NCBI GenBank assembly: GCA_019242475.1
Contig: JAFAVK010000015.1
Span: 1-64,000 of the forward strand
Source: Acidobacteriota bacterium
GTDB taxonomy: Bacteria; Acidobacteriota; Blastocatellia; Pyrinomonadales; Pyrinomonadaceae
Direction: 5' to 3'
Length of the DNA stretch: 64,000 nt
Shown: piece by piece, positions 1 through 9,200 of the stretch
Numbering within the stretch: the stretch's first letter is position 1
How the letters are laid out: each line of letters begins with the position of its first letter
Notes under the pieces: generated by a model
The model's database searches: none
The model's input: only the letters and a program-made list of their open reading frames with translations
What the model was told of the DNA's origin: nothing
Position numbers and translations under genes: made by a program

Positions 1-280
1 AGTGCGCCGTCAGCCGCGTCAGCGTATGCCCGCCGTGCCTGTTCTCTCGCATCGCGGGCGACTTCTAGCACGGCGCGAGGTGGGTAGCAACTGAAAGTCT
101 TGCACCGAAGGTGCATAGTTTTGCACTAGCGCGTCTGAGACAATAAACCCGGGCCTTAGAGCCACAGCCGTTCTCTATTTCGTCGTTATCACTATGGTCG
201 GTGTGTGTTGGGTGGTGGCCCGCGCCACGTCTCCCTGGGTGAGACCTACTTGGCCGGACGTTAGACGCAAGCCTTGGAAG

Positions 281-784
281 ATGACGGAGGCGGCGGGAGG
301 AGTCCTCTTCGACCTCAACGGCAACGGCACACGCGACCGCTTCTCCTGGACTGCCGCCGGCTCGGACGATGCTTGGCTCGTGCTCGACCGTAACAATAAT
401 GGCAAGGTTGACGCTGGCAGGGAGATGTTCGGCAACTACACGACGCAGCCGGATTCCGCTAACCCGAATGGCTTCCTGGCTCTTGCCGAGTACGACAAGC
501 CGGGTGCCGGGGGGAATGGCGACGGCGTAATAGACGAGCAGGATGCTATCTTCCCCTCCTTATGGCTATGGCAGGACACCAACCATAACGGCATCTCAGA
601 ACCGGGTGAGTTACACACGCTTCGGGAACTTGGCCTCAAATCCATCAGCCTCTCTTACAAGGAGTCGAAGCGCACAGATCAATACGGGAACCAGTTCCGC
701 TACCGGGCGAAGGTGGACGACGCGAAGGGCGCGAAGGCCGGGCGCTGGGCCTGGGACGTGTTCCTCGTCCCGGGTCAACAGTAG
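281..784 (+). CDS. EF-hand/dockerin-like calcium-binding protein, probably N-terminally truncated
   Basis: The 167-residue product has four Asp/Asn-rich loops of the calcium-binding type: [26 protein letters not shown] and DTNHNGISE. These resemble EF-hand/dockerin loops of large secreted surface proteins. No signal peptide is present, and the region just upstream (194-280, open in frame) encodes an unconvincing Trp/Arg-rich stretch. I therefore read this as the C-terminal domain of a longer ancestral surface protein that has lost its start. The ATG at 281 has only a poor ribosome site. A strong terminator follows at 819-863. Whether it is expressed is unclear; function beyond Ca2+ binding is not assigned. 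Confidence 0.55.
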   Translation: MTEAAGGVLFDLNGNGTRDRFSWTAAGSDDAWLVLDRNNNGKVDAGREMFGNYTTQPDSANPNGFLALAEYDKPGAGGNGDGVIDEQDAIFPSLWLWQDTNHNGISEPGELHTLRELGLKSISLSYKESKRTDQYGNQFRYRAKVDDAKGAKAGRWAWDVFLVPGQQ

Positions 785-818
785 TCGATAGCCGGCCTTA
801 ACAAGTAAGCTGCGCCGT

Positions 819-863
819 GAAGCGGTCGCCCGGTAAGCCTCATGCCGGGCGACCGCTTCTTTA
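819..863 (+). terminator. Rho-independent terminator
   Basis: A 15-bp perfect stem (819-833 with 845-859) has an 11-nt loop and is followed by a short T run. It lies 35 bp after the EF-hand-like gene. Confidence 0.75.
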
Positions 864-1198
864 CGCCAGACCCCGGTGCGCTTGAAGCTCACGTACACGT
901 ACAAGTTTTCTGTATTCACACGCTCATTAGGCTCGTAAATACTGGCGCATGCCGTACCACCGGCGCCGCGGCCGCGCAAGAGAATTCTCGCCGCCGTAAA
1001 TTTTTCCGGCGCGATGTATTTCCGCCCCCGCCGCGCGCTCTGTTCCGCCGGTGAGGTTATTCGGGCGCCGACAGCGCGGCGCCCTTGATAAGGGGTTCGG
1101 CTTCAGGCTTCTTGCCTCCCTGCCGCCGCCACCTACGGCACAAGGGCTTTCATCACTTTCGCGGAAGGGCGCCGCCCTTCGACCCAAGGAGAAACATC
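864..1198. other. Non-coding stretch, nothing recognised
   Basis: No convincing gene is visible here. It should contain the promoter of the following secreted-protein gene, but I see no clear -35/-10 pair. The ribosome site AAGGAG lies just before the ATG at 1199. Confidence 0.5.
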
Positions 1199-2683
1199 AT
1201 GTTCCCGACTCGTCCCCTCGCAGGGCTCTCCCTGCGCGTACCCGGACTGCGCCGCGCGGCGCTCCCGCTCTTCGCACTCGCCTTCGCCCTGCTCGCCTCT
1301 TTGAGCGCGCGGGCGCAGACAGCCACGGTCTTCGGCTCGCTCTCCAACTTCGACGTGGTCAACAACACGGAGCACGAGGCGCACGGCTTCGAGATCGAGC
1401 TGGAAGGCTTGCAGCCGGGCGACGTGCCCTACTCCTTCGGCGCCACGCGCTACGGGCAGGCGCGGGTCATCCCGACCGCGACCGGCGTCGCCGTCCGCTG
1501 GGAGAGCGCCTACGACCCCGGCCTCGGGCAGTTCACGCAGACGACCATCGCGCACGCCGCCGGCACCCCTTTCGCGGGCATGTGTTATTCGTGGAACGGG
1601 GCGGGCTACGCCGGGAGCGGCTGCGAGCACTTCGGCGTCTCGCTGGCGAAGAACGCCTTGAAGACGACCTACCGCTGGCTCGTCGAAGACGCGAACGCGC
1701 CCGGCACGCTCGTGCCCTTCGACCCGCCGGTCGCCATCCCCGGCCCCGTCTACATCGTCACGCCGCCGGCGCAGGTGGGCGAGGTGCCCGTGCTCGAAGC
1801 CGAGATCGAGGCGCCCGAAGCGCCCGAAGGCCCCGAGCTTTACGGCGACGCGCAGTGGGTCAAGGTCTTCAAGACCGAGCTTCAGCGCGAGGTGAATCTG
1901 GACGAGCTGATGAGCGACAACGCCGTCGTCCCGCAGGACGCTTCGAAGGTCGAGGTCGCGTGGGAAATCCTTCAGGCCGACCCGCCGTCGAACAGCAACG
2001 GCAGGCAGAACCGCGGCCGCCGCGGCAACTCCGGCCCGCTCGCCGCGGGTACGCGCGCCGTCGTCCGCCGCTACGAGATTTACCAGTACACGGGCGCTTA
2101 CGACCCCGTCACGCACGAGGCTTTGTGCGCCGACGGCCTGTGCAACGCGCCGGCCGAGGGCGAGGTCGGCGACTACGTCGGGGCGCAGATGGCAGCGGCC
2201 AACGTCGGCGTGCCTTCGGTGACGGTCGGCATCGCGGGCGGCGGCAAGGTCGCCTCGGCCGACCGCTTGATTAGCTGCGGCTCGAAGTGCGGGGCCTCTT
2301 ACGAGGCGAACACGCAGGTGACTCTGACGGCGAGCGCCAACTCGGGCTCGGTCTTCACGGGCTGGACGGGTGCGTGCGCCGGGCAGCAGGCCACCTGCAC
2401 CCTGAGCGTCAACGAGGCGCTGAACACCACGGCCAACTTCGCGCCGCTCTTCAACCTCGTGGTGAAGACGGCCGGGTCGGGCTCGGTGTCGAGCACGCCG
2501 GCGGCCATCGACTGCGGCAGGCTCTGCTCGGCCAAGGTCGCGTCGGGGACGCGCCTGACGCTGACGGCCGCGCCCGCCGCGGGGCAGAAGTTCACCGGCT
2601 GGTCGGGCTCCTGCGCGGGGACGCTGCTGACGTGCACCGTCAACGTCAACAAGGACACGCAGGTGCAGGCGAACTTCAAGTGA
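1199..2683 (+). CDS. Secreted protein with two C-terminal divergent InlB-type repeats
   Basis: This 494-residue protein starts at an ATG behind an AAGGAG site. The N-terminus is a long signal peptide ending near SARAQ. Residues about 30-335 are an unassigned secreted domain. Residues about 340-494 hold two tandem copies of a cysteine-containing bacterial repeat (GWTGACAGQQATC and GWSGSCAGTLLTC, each ending in a xANF motif), the divergent InlB B-repeat/Flg_new type found in surface proteins. Each copy has paired cysteines (ISCGSKCG; IDCGRLCS) likely to form disulfides. Adhesion or cell-surface display is inferred; no catalytic motif is seen. Confidence 0.8.
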   Translation: MFPTRPLAGLSLRVPGLRRAALPLFALAFALLASLSARAQTATVFGSLSNFDVVNNTEHEAHGFEIELEGLQPGDVPYSFGATRYGQARVIPTATGVAVRWESAYDPGLGQFTQTTIAHAAGTPFAGMCYSWNGAGYAGSGCEHFGVSLAKNALKTTYRWLVEDANAPGTLVPFDPPVAIPGPVYIVTPPAQVGEVPVLEAEIEAPEAPEGPELYGDAQWVKVFKTELQREVNLDELMSDNAVVPQDASKVEVAWEILQADPPSNSNGRQNRGRRGNSGPLAAGTRAVVRRYEIYQYTGAYDPVTHEALCADGLCNAPAEGEVGDYVGAQMAAANVGVPSVTVGIAGGGKVASADRLISCGSKCGASYEANTQVTLTASANSGSVFTGWTGACAGQQATCTLSVNEALNTTANFAPLFNLVVKTAGSGSVSSTPAAIDCGRLCSAKVASGTRLTLTAAPAAGQKFTGWSGSCAGTLLTCTVNVNKDTQVQANFK

Positions 2684-2711
2684 GCGGTAAGCAGTAAGCA
2701 GTAAGCAGAAG
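2684..2711. repeat. Four 7-bp tandem units (GCAGTAA type), one-armed
   Basis: Units GCGGTAA, GCAGTAA, GCAGTAA, GCAGAAG run directly from the stop codon of the InlB-repeat gene into a terminator hairpin. It looks like a degenerate relative of the GGCAGTA palindromes elsewhere in the window; no opposite arm is present. Confidence 0.7.
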
Positions 2712-2750
2712 GCGGCCGCGGGGCGTTAAGCTTCGCGGCCGCCTTCTTGT
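2708..2750 (+). terminator. Hairpin terminator
   Basis: A perfect 13-bp GC-rich stem (2708-2720 with 2734-2746) has a 13-nt loop and then TTGT. It ends the InlB-repeat gene. Confidence 0.7.
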
Positions 2751-2772
2751 CTCGAAAGAATAATCAAAACGT

Positions 2773-2796
2773 AACCCGGCGCGCGGGCGCCGGGTT
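2773..2796. terminator. Second hairpin, possible terminator
   Basis: A perfect 10-bp stem (2773-2782 with 2787-2796) has a 4-nt loop. It lies between the previous terminator and the OmpA-like gene and has no long T tract, so its role is uncertain. Confidence 0.4.
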
Positions 2797-2882
2797 TAAA
2801 GTGGAGCGTTTGCTTTTCGAGGCGTTCGTCCTCTTCTCTCTCTCCGCGAACACGTCTTTCAACTTACAGATGGAGTTTGACA

Positions 2883-3857
2883 ATGAGCATTGATGTGACC
2901 CGAGCTTTGCGTTTACTGACGGCGGCCTTCGGCCTGACGCTGGCGATGCTGCTGGCGCCGGCCGCCTTCGGGCAGGCGGCCGCCCCTTCTTCGAACAACC
3001 GAAGTCTGACGCAGGTCAACACGCGCCCCGTCCCCGTCGGCGCCAAGGTCAAGTTCCGCGGCGTCATCGTCCGCCGCGACGGGGACACCTTCATCGTCCG
3101 CGACGCGAGCCGCACCGACACGCAGGTGCTCCTGACCGACGAGACGAGCATCAAGTCGAAGGGCGGGTTCCTGAGGGGCGGCAAAAGTTACGCCGTGACG
3201 GACATCCTGACCGGCCTCATCGTCGAGGTCGAGGGGCGCGGCGACCGGCAGGGGCAGCTCGTCGCCGACAAGATCAGGTTCAACGACTCGGACATGCGCG
3301 CCGCCATCACGACCGAGACGCGCGTCGGCCCGGTCGAAGAGAATCAGTTGAGACTGTCGGGCCAGATCGACGAGCTGAGCGCGGTCGCCGACGAGGCGCG
3401 GCGCGAGGCGGCCACCGCGCAGGAGACGGCCAACTCGGCCCACGAGCGCATCTCCTCGCTCGACGACTACGACGTGCAGGATGAGACGGTCGTCAACTTC
3501 GCGCTCAACAGTGCCGTGCTCTCTCCGGAGGCGCGCCGGCAGCTCGACGACCTCGCGGCGAAGGTGAACGCCGCGCGCGGGTTCGCCATCGAGGTCTCGG
3601 GGCACGCCGACGCGACGGGCAGCGCGGCGCGCAACTTCCAGCTCAGCCAGCGGCGCGCCGAGGCGGTCGTGCAGTACCTCGCCGTCAACCACCACATCCC
3701 GATGCGCCGCTTCATCTCGCCGATGGGCTACGGCAAGACCGAGGCCGTCGCCGACAACTCGACCGCCGCCGGCCGCGCGCAGAACCGCCGCGTCGAGGTC
3801 AAGGTGCTCATCAACCGCGGCATGTCCCGGCCCGTCAACACCGCGCGCAACCCTTGA
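2883..3857 (+). CDS. OmpA-family outer-membrane/peptidoglycan-binding protein
   Basis: This 324-residue protein starts at the ATG 7 bp after TGGAG (an upstream in-frame TTG is less likely). A signal peptide ends around AAFGQA. Residues about 45-140 look like a small beta-barrel/OB-fold domain. A short coiled-coil-like stretch (about 150-190) follows, and residues about 200-310 are an OmpA C-terminal domain with the typical VSGHADATGS and NRRVEVKV signatures that bind peptidoglycan. There is no eight-strand OmpA barrel, so it is probably a periplasmic or lipid-side anchor. Two terminator-type structures follow it. Confidence 0.85.
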   Translation: MSIDVTRALRLLTAAFGLTLAMLLAPAAFGQAAAPSSNNRSLTQVNTRPVPVGAKVKFRGVIVRRDGDTFIVRDASRTDTQVLLTDETSIKSKGGFLRGGKSYAVTDILTGLIVEVEGRGDRQGQLVADKIRFNDSDMRAAITTETRVGPVEENQLRLSGQIDELSAVADEARREAATAQETANSAHERISSLDDYDVQDETVVNFALNSAVLSPEARRQLDDLAAKVNAARGFAIEVSGHADATGSAARNFQLSQRRAEAVVQYLAVNHHIPMRRFISPMGYGKTEAVADNSTAAGRAQNRRVEVKVLINRGMSRPVNTARNP

Positions 3858-3859
3858 AG

Positions 3860-3898
3860 AATTTGAAAGTTCAAATTTGAAATTTGAAATTTGAACTT
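3860..3898. repeat. AATTTGA 7-bp palindromic repeat
   Basis: Five registers of a 7-bp word (AATTTGA, AAGTTCA, AATTTGA x3) begin 3 nt after the ompA-like stop and fold into a perfect 12-bp AT-rich stem (3867-3878 with 3887-3898). Confidence 0.8.
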
Positions 3899-3903
3899 AA
3901 AAG

Positions 3904-3949
3904 AAAGGCCGGGCGGACGCGAGTCTCTTAGTGTCCGCCCGGCCTTTTT
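3904..3949 (+). terminator. Strong Rho-independent terminator
   Basis: A perfect 15-bp stem (3904-3918 with 3933-3947) has a 14-nt loop and a TTTTT run. It closes the OmpA-like gene. Confidence 0.9.
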
Positions 3950-4039
3950 GTATTCAATACCGCTAGACGCGCGCGCCTTCGGGAGTTAGGATGTGCGGCA
4001 CGTTCGTCCCAACGCCTACCCGCCCGAAGGAAAACGAAG

Positions 4040-6031
4040 ATGAGAAATTTCTTGAAAGCGACGTTCGCTCTCCTGCTGCTGGTCTCCGCCGCGACGGCGC
4101 AGATGTGGACGCCGGAGCTGCAAATCAAAGTCAGGGCCGTCGGCACGCCGCGCGTCTCGCCCGACGGCAGGCGTGTCGTCTACACGGTGAGCGACGCCGT
4201 GACGACCGCAGACCGCAGCGAGTACGTCTCGCAGGTCTGGATGGCTACGTCCGACGGCAGAGAGAACGTCCAGCTCACCTTCGCCGACAAGTCCTCGACC
4301 AACCCGCGCTGGTCGCCCGACGGTAACTGGATCGCCTTCACCTCCACGCGCAAGGAGAACAAGAACAACCTCTACCTGCTGCGCGCCACGGGCGGCGAGG
4401 CCGAGCCCCTGACGGACTTGAAGGGGAGCGTCGCCGACTTCGAGTGGTCGCCCGACGGCCGCTCCATCGCCTACACGTCGGCCGACCCGAAGACCGAGGA
4501 GGAGGAGAAGAACGACAAGGCGAAGAACGATTTTCGCTGGGTGGACGAGAACGTCAAGATGGCTCGGCTCTACGTCATTCCGATTCAGAAAGACTCGGCG
4601 GGCAAGCGCGAGCCGCGGAAGTTGACCTCCGAGAACTACAACGTCGGCGAGTTCGACTGGTCGCCCGACGGCTCCCGCATCGCCTTCAGCCACTCGAAGA
4701 CGCCCCTGGCGAACGACTGGACGACCTCGGACGTGTCGGTCGTCGAGGTCGCGACCGGCAAGGTCACGGTCTTCGCCAACACGCCGGCCGCCGAGAACGC
4801 GCCGCTCTACTCGCCCGACGGCAAGTGGGTCGCCGTCTCCGTCAGCGACAACCCGCCGCGCTGGGCGCAGAGCGGCACCATTGAAATCTTCTCAGCTGCG
4901 GGCGGCCAGCCGAAGACTCTCGCCGCCTCCTTCGACGGCCAGCCGGACGTCGCGGGCTGGTCTGCGGACGGCCGCCGCATCTACTTCAGCGAGGCGAAGG
5001 GGACGGGGACGCAGCTCTACGCCTTCGACGTCGCGGCCGACCGCATCGAAGAGATCAAGACGACGCCCGCCGTCTACACCGCCATCGACCTCAACCGCGC
5101 GGGGACGGCCTTCGCCTTCGTCCGCCAGACGCCGGAGTCGCCGCAGGAGGCCTTCGTCGCCGCGGCCTCGGACTTCGCGCCCGCGCAGGTCAGCCGCGCC
5201 AACGCCGACCTACGGCTTCCGCCCGTCGGCAAGACCGAGGTCGTCCGCTGGAAGTCAACCGACGGGAAAGAGATTGAAGGCTTGTTGACCTACCCCGTCG
5301 GCTACCAGGCGGGGCGCAGAGTCCCGCTCATCCTCAACATCCACGGCGGCCCGGCCGGCGTCTTCCAGCAGACCTTCGTCGGCGGGCGCGGCGTCTACCC
5401 GATTGCGACCTTCGCCGCGCGCGGCTACGCCGTCCTGCGCCCGAACCCGCGCGGGTCGAGCGGCTACGGCCTTGAGTTCCGCCGCGCCAACGTCAAGGAC
5501 TGGGGCGGCGCGGACTTTCAAGACCTGATGACGGGCGTGGACAAGGTGATCGAGATGGGCGTCGCCGACCCCGAGCGTTTGGGCGTGATGGGGTGGAGCT
5601 ACGGCGGGTTCATGACGACCTGGATCGTCACGCAGACGAAGCGCTTCAAGGCGGCCTCGGCTGGCGCGCCCGTGACCAACCTGATGAGCTTCACGGGCAC
5701 GGCCGACATCCCCGCCTTCATCCCCGACTACTTCGGCGGGCAGTTCTGGGAGGCGTCCGACCTTTACCAGAAGCACTCGCCGATGTTCAACGTCAAAGGC
5801 GTGACGACGCCGACGCTCATCGAGCACGGCGACGCCGACATCCGCGTGCCCATCTCGCAGAGCCTGGAGTTCTACCACGCGCTCAAGGCGCAGGGCGTCC
5901 CCACGCGCATGCTCGTCCTCCCCCGCCAGCCCCACGGCCCCACCGAGCCCAAAATGCAACTGGCCGCCATGCAGGCCAACCTCGACTGGTTCGACAAGTA
6001 CCTCGGCGGGACGGAGAGCAGTAGGCAGTAG
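4040..6031 (+). CDS. Exported S9-family prolyl oligopeptidase-type peptidase
   Basis: This 663-residue protein has a signal peptide (cleavage near ATAQ). An N-terminal propeller of PD40/TolB-like blades with repeated WSPDG motifs spans about residues 25-390. A C-terminal alpha/beta hydrolase domain follows. The catalytic triad is visible: Ser520 in GWSYGG, Asp600 in HGDADIRVP and His632 in PHGP. It should cleave short peptides in the periplasm or outside the cell, like acylaminoacyl-peptidases and DPP4 relatives. The last residues (SSRQ) and the TAG stop are encoded by a GGCAGTA repeat, so the extreme C-terminus was set by that element. Confidence 0.9.
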   Translation: MRNFLKATFALLLLVSAATAQMWTPELQIKVRAVGTPRVSPDGRRVVYTVSDAVTTADRSEYVSQVWMATSDGRENVQLTFADKSSTNPRWSPDGNWIAFTSTRKENKNNLYLLRATGGEAEPLTDLKGSVADFEWSPDGRSIAYTSADPKTEEEEKNDKAKNDFRWVDENVKMARLYVIPIQKDSAGKREPRKLTSENYNVGEFDWSPDGSRIAFSHSKTPLANDWTTSDVSVVEVATGKVTVFANTPAAENAPLYSPDGKWVAVSVSDNPPRWAQSGTIEIFSAAGGQPKTLAASFDGQPDVAGWSADGRRIYFSEAKGTGTQLYAFDVAADRIEEIKTTPAVYTAIDLNRAGTAFAFVRQTPESPQEAFVAAASDFAPAQVSRANADLRLPPVGKTEVVRWKSTDGKEIEGLLTYPVGYQAGRRVPLILNIHGGPAGVFQQTFVGGRGVYPIATFAARGYAVLRPNPRGSSGYGLEFRRANVKDWGGADFQDLMTGVDKVIEMGVADPERLGVMGWSYGGFMTTWIVTQTKRFKAASAGAPVTNLMSFTGTADIPAFIPDYFGGQFWEASDLYQKHSPMFNVKGVTTPTLIEHGDADIRVPISQSLEFYHALKAQGVPTRMLVLPRQPHGPTEPKMQLAAMQANLDWFDKYLGGTESSRQ

Positions 6032-6205
6032 GCAGTAGGCAGTTAAAAGGCAAGACAGCAGCGAGCACGGTTGAGCCCCGGAGGGGCGACATGTTTATAG
6101 CTCAGGGCGTTTATTAATTCCCAAGCTCCGTTAGGAGCGGCATGTACCTGTCCGCTCCCGTCTCGCCTTAACTGCCTGCTGCCATCTGCCTACTGCCTAC
6201 TGCTC
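6016..6205. repeat. GGCAGTA two-armed inverted repeat between convergent genes
   Basis: The left arm (6016-6046) has tandem GGCAGTA units and the right arm (6168-6205) the complementary TACTGCC/ATCTGCC units. The 120-nt interior carries a separate motif with small palindromes (CCCCGGAGGGGC; CTCCGTTAGGAG). Both convergent genes end inside the arms, each with CAG-TAG supplied by the repeat. Confidence 0.85.
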
Positions 6206-9200
6206 TTCGGGCGTGCGTTCGAGTTCGAGTTCCATTTGGAGGCGTCGGAAGGAGTCGCGGGCTTCGGCGAGGAGTTGGCGGCCGCGCTCGGGGTCGCCGT
6301 GGGCGAGTTCGTGGCGCGCCCAGTCGCGGAGCGTGCGCGCGCGCTCGGCCTCCATCTGGATGCGCGCGAAGATCGAGAGGCTTTGGGAGAAGCAGGAGGC
6401 CGGGTCGCGCGTCTCGCCGCCGACCTCGATTGCAGACTCGGAGTTCGAGGCGACGAGGCCGAGCACGCGCCAGGCTTCGGCGAGGTGCTCGTGGTTCTCG
6501 ATCTCGCGGCCGAGTTCGAGCGCGCGCAGCGCCGCCCCTTTCGCCTCGGCCAGACTCCCGCGCCCGAGCAGCGCCTCGGCCAGGAAGCGGTAGTTCTCCG
6601 AGAGCCCGACGTAGCCGGCGGCGGTCGCCAGCTCAATCGTCTGGCGCAAGTCCGACTCGGCCTCTTCGTGCTCGCCGAGGCCGTTGCGCGCGGCGCCGAG
6701 GTTCGAGAGGTAGAGAATCTCGCCGTTGCGGTTGCCGATCTCGCGCGCGATCTGGAGCGCCTCGCTGTAGCGCGCGAAGGCCGCCGCGTAGTCGCCGCGC
6801 AGCCGCGCCGTCTCGCCCAAGCTATTGAGCAGGTTCCCGACGTAGCGGCGATCGCCCAGCTCCCTGTAGATGTCGAGCGAGAGCGACTTGAACTCCTCGG
6901 CCTGCTGAAACTGGCCGAGCATGTGGTAGGCCATCCCCAGAGACTTCAGGCACTCGGCGCGCACGCGGCGCCCCTCGTCGCCGAGCTTGTCCACGAGCGA
7001 GAGCGCGCGGTCGGCCAGCATCATCGCCGCGCGCGCGTCGCCGAGCCGCGAGCAGACCTGGCTCTGCAAGTTGAGCGCGCGCGCCAGCTCGACGCCCGCG
7101 GCGGGGCCGGTGACGCCGGCCGCGCGCGCCAGCATCTCGGCGCGCTGCGTGCTCTCGAAGCAGGTGCGGTTGTCGCCCTGGCTGCTCTGCACGAGCGCGA
7201 TCTCGTTCCAAGCGCGCGCCTGCGCGGGCGCCGACTGCAAAGCCTCGGCCGCGGCGCGCATCTCCCGGTACGCCTCGACCGCCTCGGAGTAGCGCGCCTG
7301 CACGCGCAGGACTTCGCCCAGACCCTCGAACCACTCCATCCTCAAAGCGTTGAGCGCCAGCTCGTCTTCGGGCTCGGTGACGGCGCCGCCCGCGCCGAGG
7401 AAGCCGAGCGCCTTGCGGTAGTAACGGATGGCCGTCTCGGGCGCGTAGGTCTCTCGGGCCTGGCGGCCGGCGCGGCCGTACCACTCGGCGGCGTCTTCCG
7501 GGGCGCCCGCGCGCTCGAAGTGCTCGGCGATGAGGCCGGCGTACTCGCCGACGCGGCCGCCGCTGTGGCGCGCGAGCCAGTCGGCGGCGCGGCGGTGGTA
7601 CTCGCGCCGCTCGCGCTTCAAGACGCTCTCGTAGGTCACGTCGCGCAGCAGCGCGTGCTTGAAGATGTACTCGCGCGCGCCCGCGAAGGCCGCGGCCTCG
7701 CGCCGGTAGACGAGTTCCTTCCCCCTTAACGATTCGAGCACGCGGCCCACGTCGATTGCGTCGTCCGGGGGGACGTGCTGTCGTGAGAAGGGCTCGCGCG
7801 TCGTGACGCGCCGGACGGGCGCGGTCACGCCCGCGCCGAGGTGCTCGACCGCGTCGTCCCAGAAGACGCGCCCGATGACGGAAGCGCGTTGGAGGACGGT
7901 CTTCTCCTCCGGCGTCAGCCGGTCGAGGCGGGCCTGAAGCACGCCCGTCAGGGTCGGCGGCACCTGCACCTCGCCGAGCCGCGTCGCGTCCACGCTCCAC
8001 TCGTCCGAGCCCGTCACGATGACGTGCTGGTCGATGAGCATCTTGATCAGCTCTTCGACGTAGAAGGGGTTCCCCTCCGCCCCGCCGACGACCAGCTCGC
8101 GCAGCTCGTTGGGGATGCCCTGCGCGTGCCTCAAAATCTCTTCGAAGAGCTGGCGGCTCTCCTTCTTCGAGAGCGGTTGCAGGCTGAGGCGCGTGTGGCG
8201 CTCGCGCCCCTCGCCCCAGGCGGGGCGCCTTTCGAGGAGCGCGGGCCGGGCGAGGCAGAGGAGCATGGCGCGGTCGTGCGCGCAGTGGAGCGCGAGGTAG
8301 TCGACGAAGTCGAGCGAGCCGTCGTCGGCCCAGTGCAGGTCGTCGAAGTAGATGAGGACGGGGAGGTCGCGCGCGATGTCGGAGAAGAAGCGCGCGGCGT
8401 AGCGGAAGGCGCGGTCGCGCACCTGGCGCGCGTCGTCGCGGATGCCCGAGACGTGAGGGCTCGCCGAGTAGTCGAAGCCGATGAGCTGCCCGATGAAGTG
8501 CGCGCGCATCAGCACCTCCGCCTCGGCCGCGCCCTTGCACATCGAGAGCATGCCGCGCTCGAGCTTCTCGCGCGCGACCTCCGGCGGGTCGCTGTCCTGT
8601 ATCTCGAAGCGGAACGAGAAGAGGTCGCGGACGAGCGAGTAAGGGAGCCCCTGGTCGGACTCGCCCGCGCGCGCGTTGAAGACGTACCACACGTCGGGCA
8701 GCAGCTCGACCCAGTTGCTGAACTCGTAAAGCAGGCGCGACTTGCCGAGGCCGGCGTCGGCGAGCACGGTGACGACCTGCAACTCGCCGTCCTCGAAGAC
8801 CGCTTCGAGCGTGTCGGTCAGGCGGCGCAGCTCGGCCCGGCGCCCGATCATCTTCGTCTCGACGCCCTCGACGCCGCGCGTCTGGACGCGGAAGGCGCGG
8901 CGCTTGGCGCGCTGGACGTTGTAGAACTGGACGGGGCCGGAGCGGCCGCCGGTGTGGAGCGTGCCCGGCGGCAGCACGTCGAAGACGCCGCGGACGTGCC
9001 GGTAGGTGTCGTGCGAGATGAGGACGCCGCCGACGGGCGCCTCCTGCTGCAAGCGCGAGGCGAGCCGCACGGGGTCGCCCGTCACCGTCAGCTCGCCCGT
9101 CACCCCGACCTCGCCCAGAAGCACGAGCCCCGTGCTCACCCCCGCGCGCATGAGCCGCGCCTCCTCGCCACCCCCGTTGGAGCCTTCCGCCTCTCCTTCG

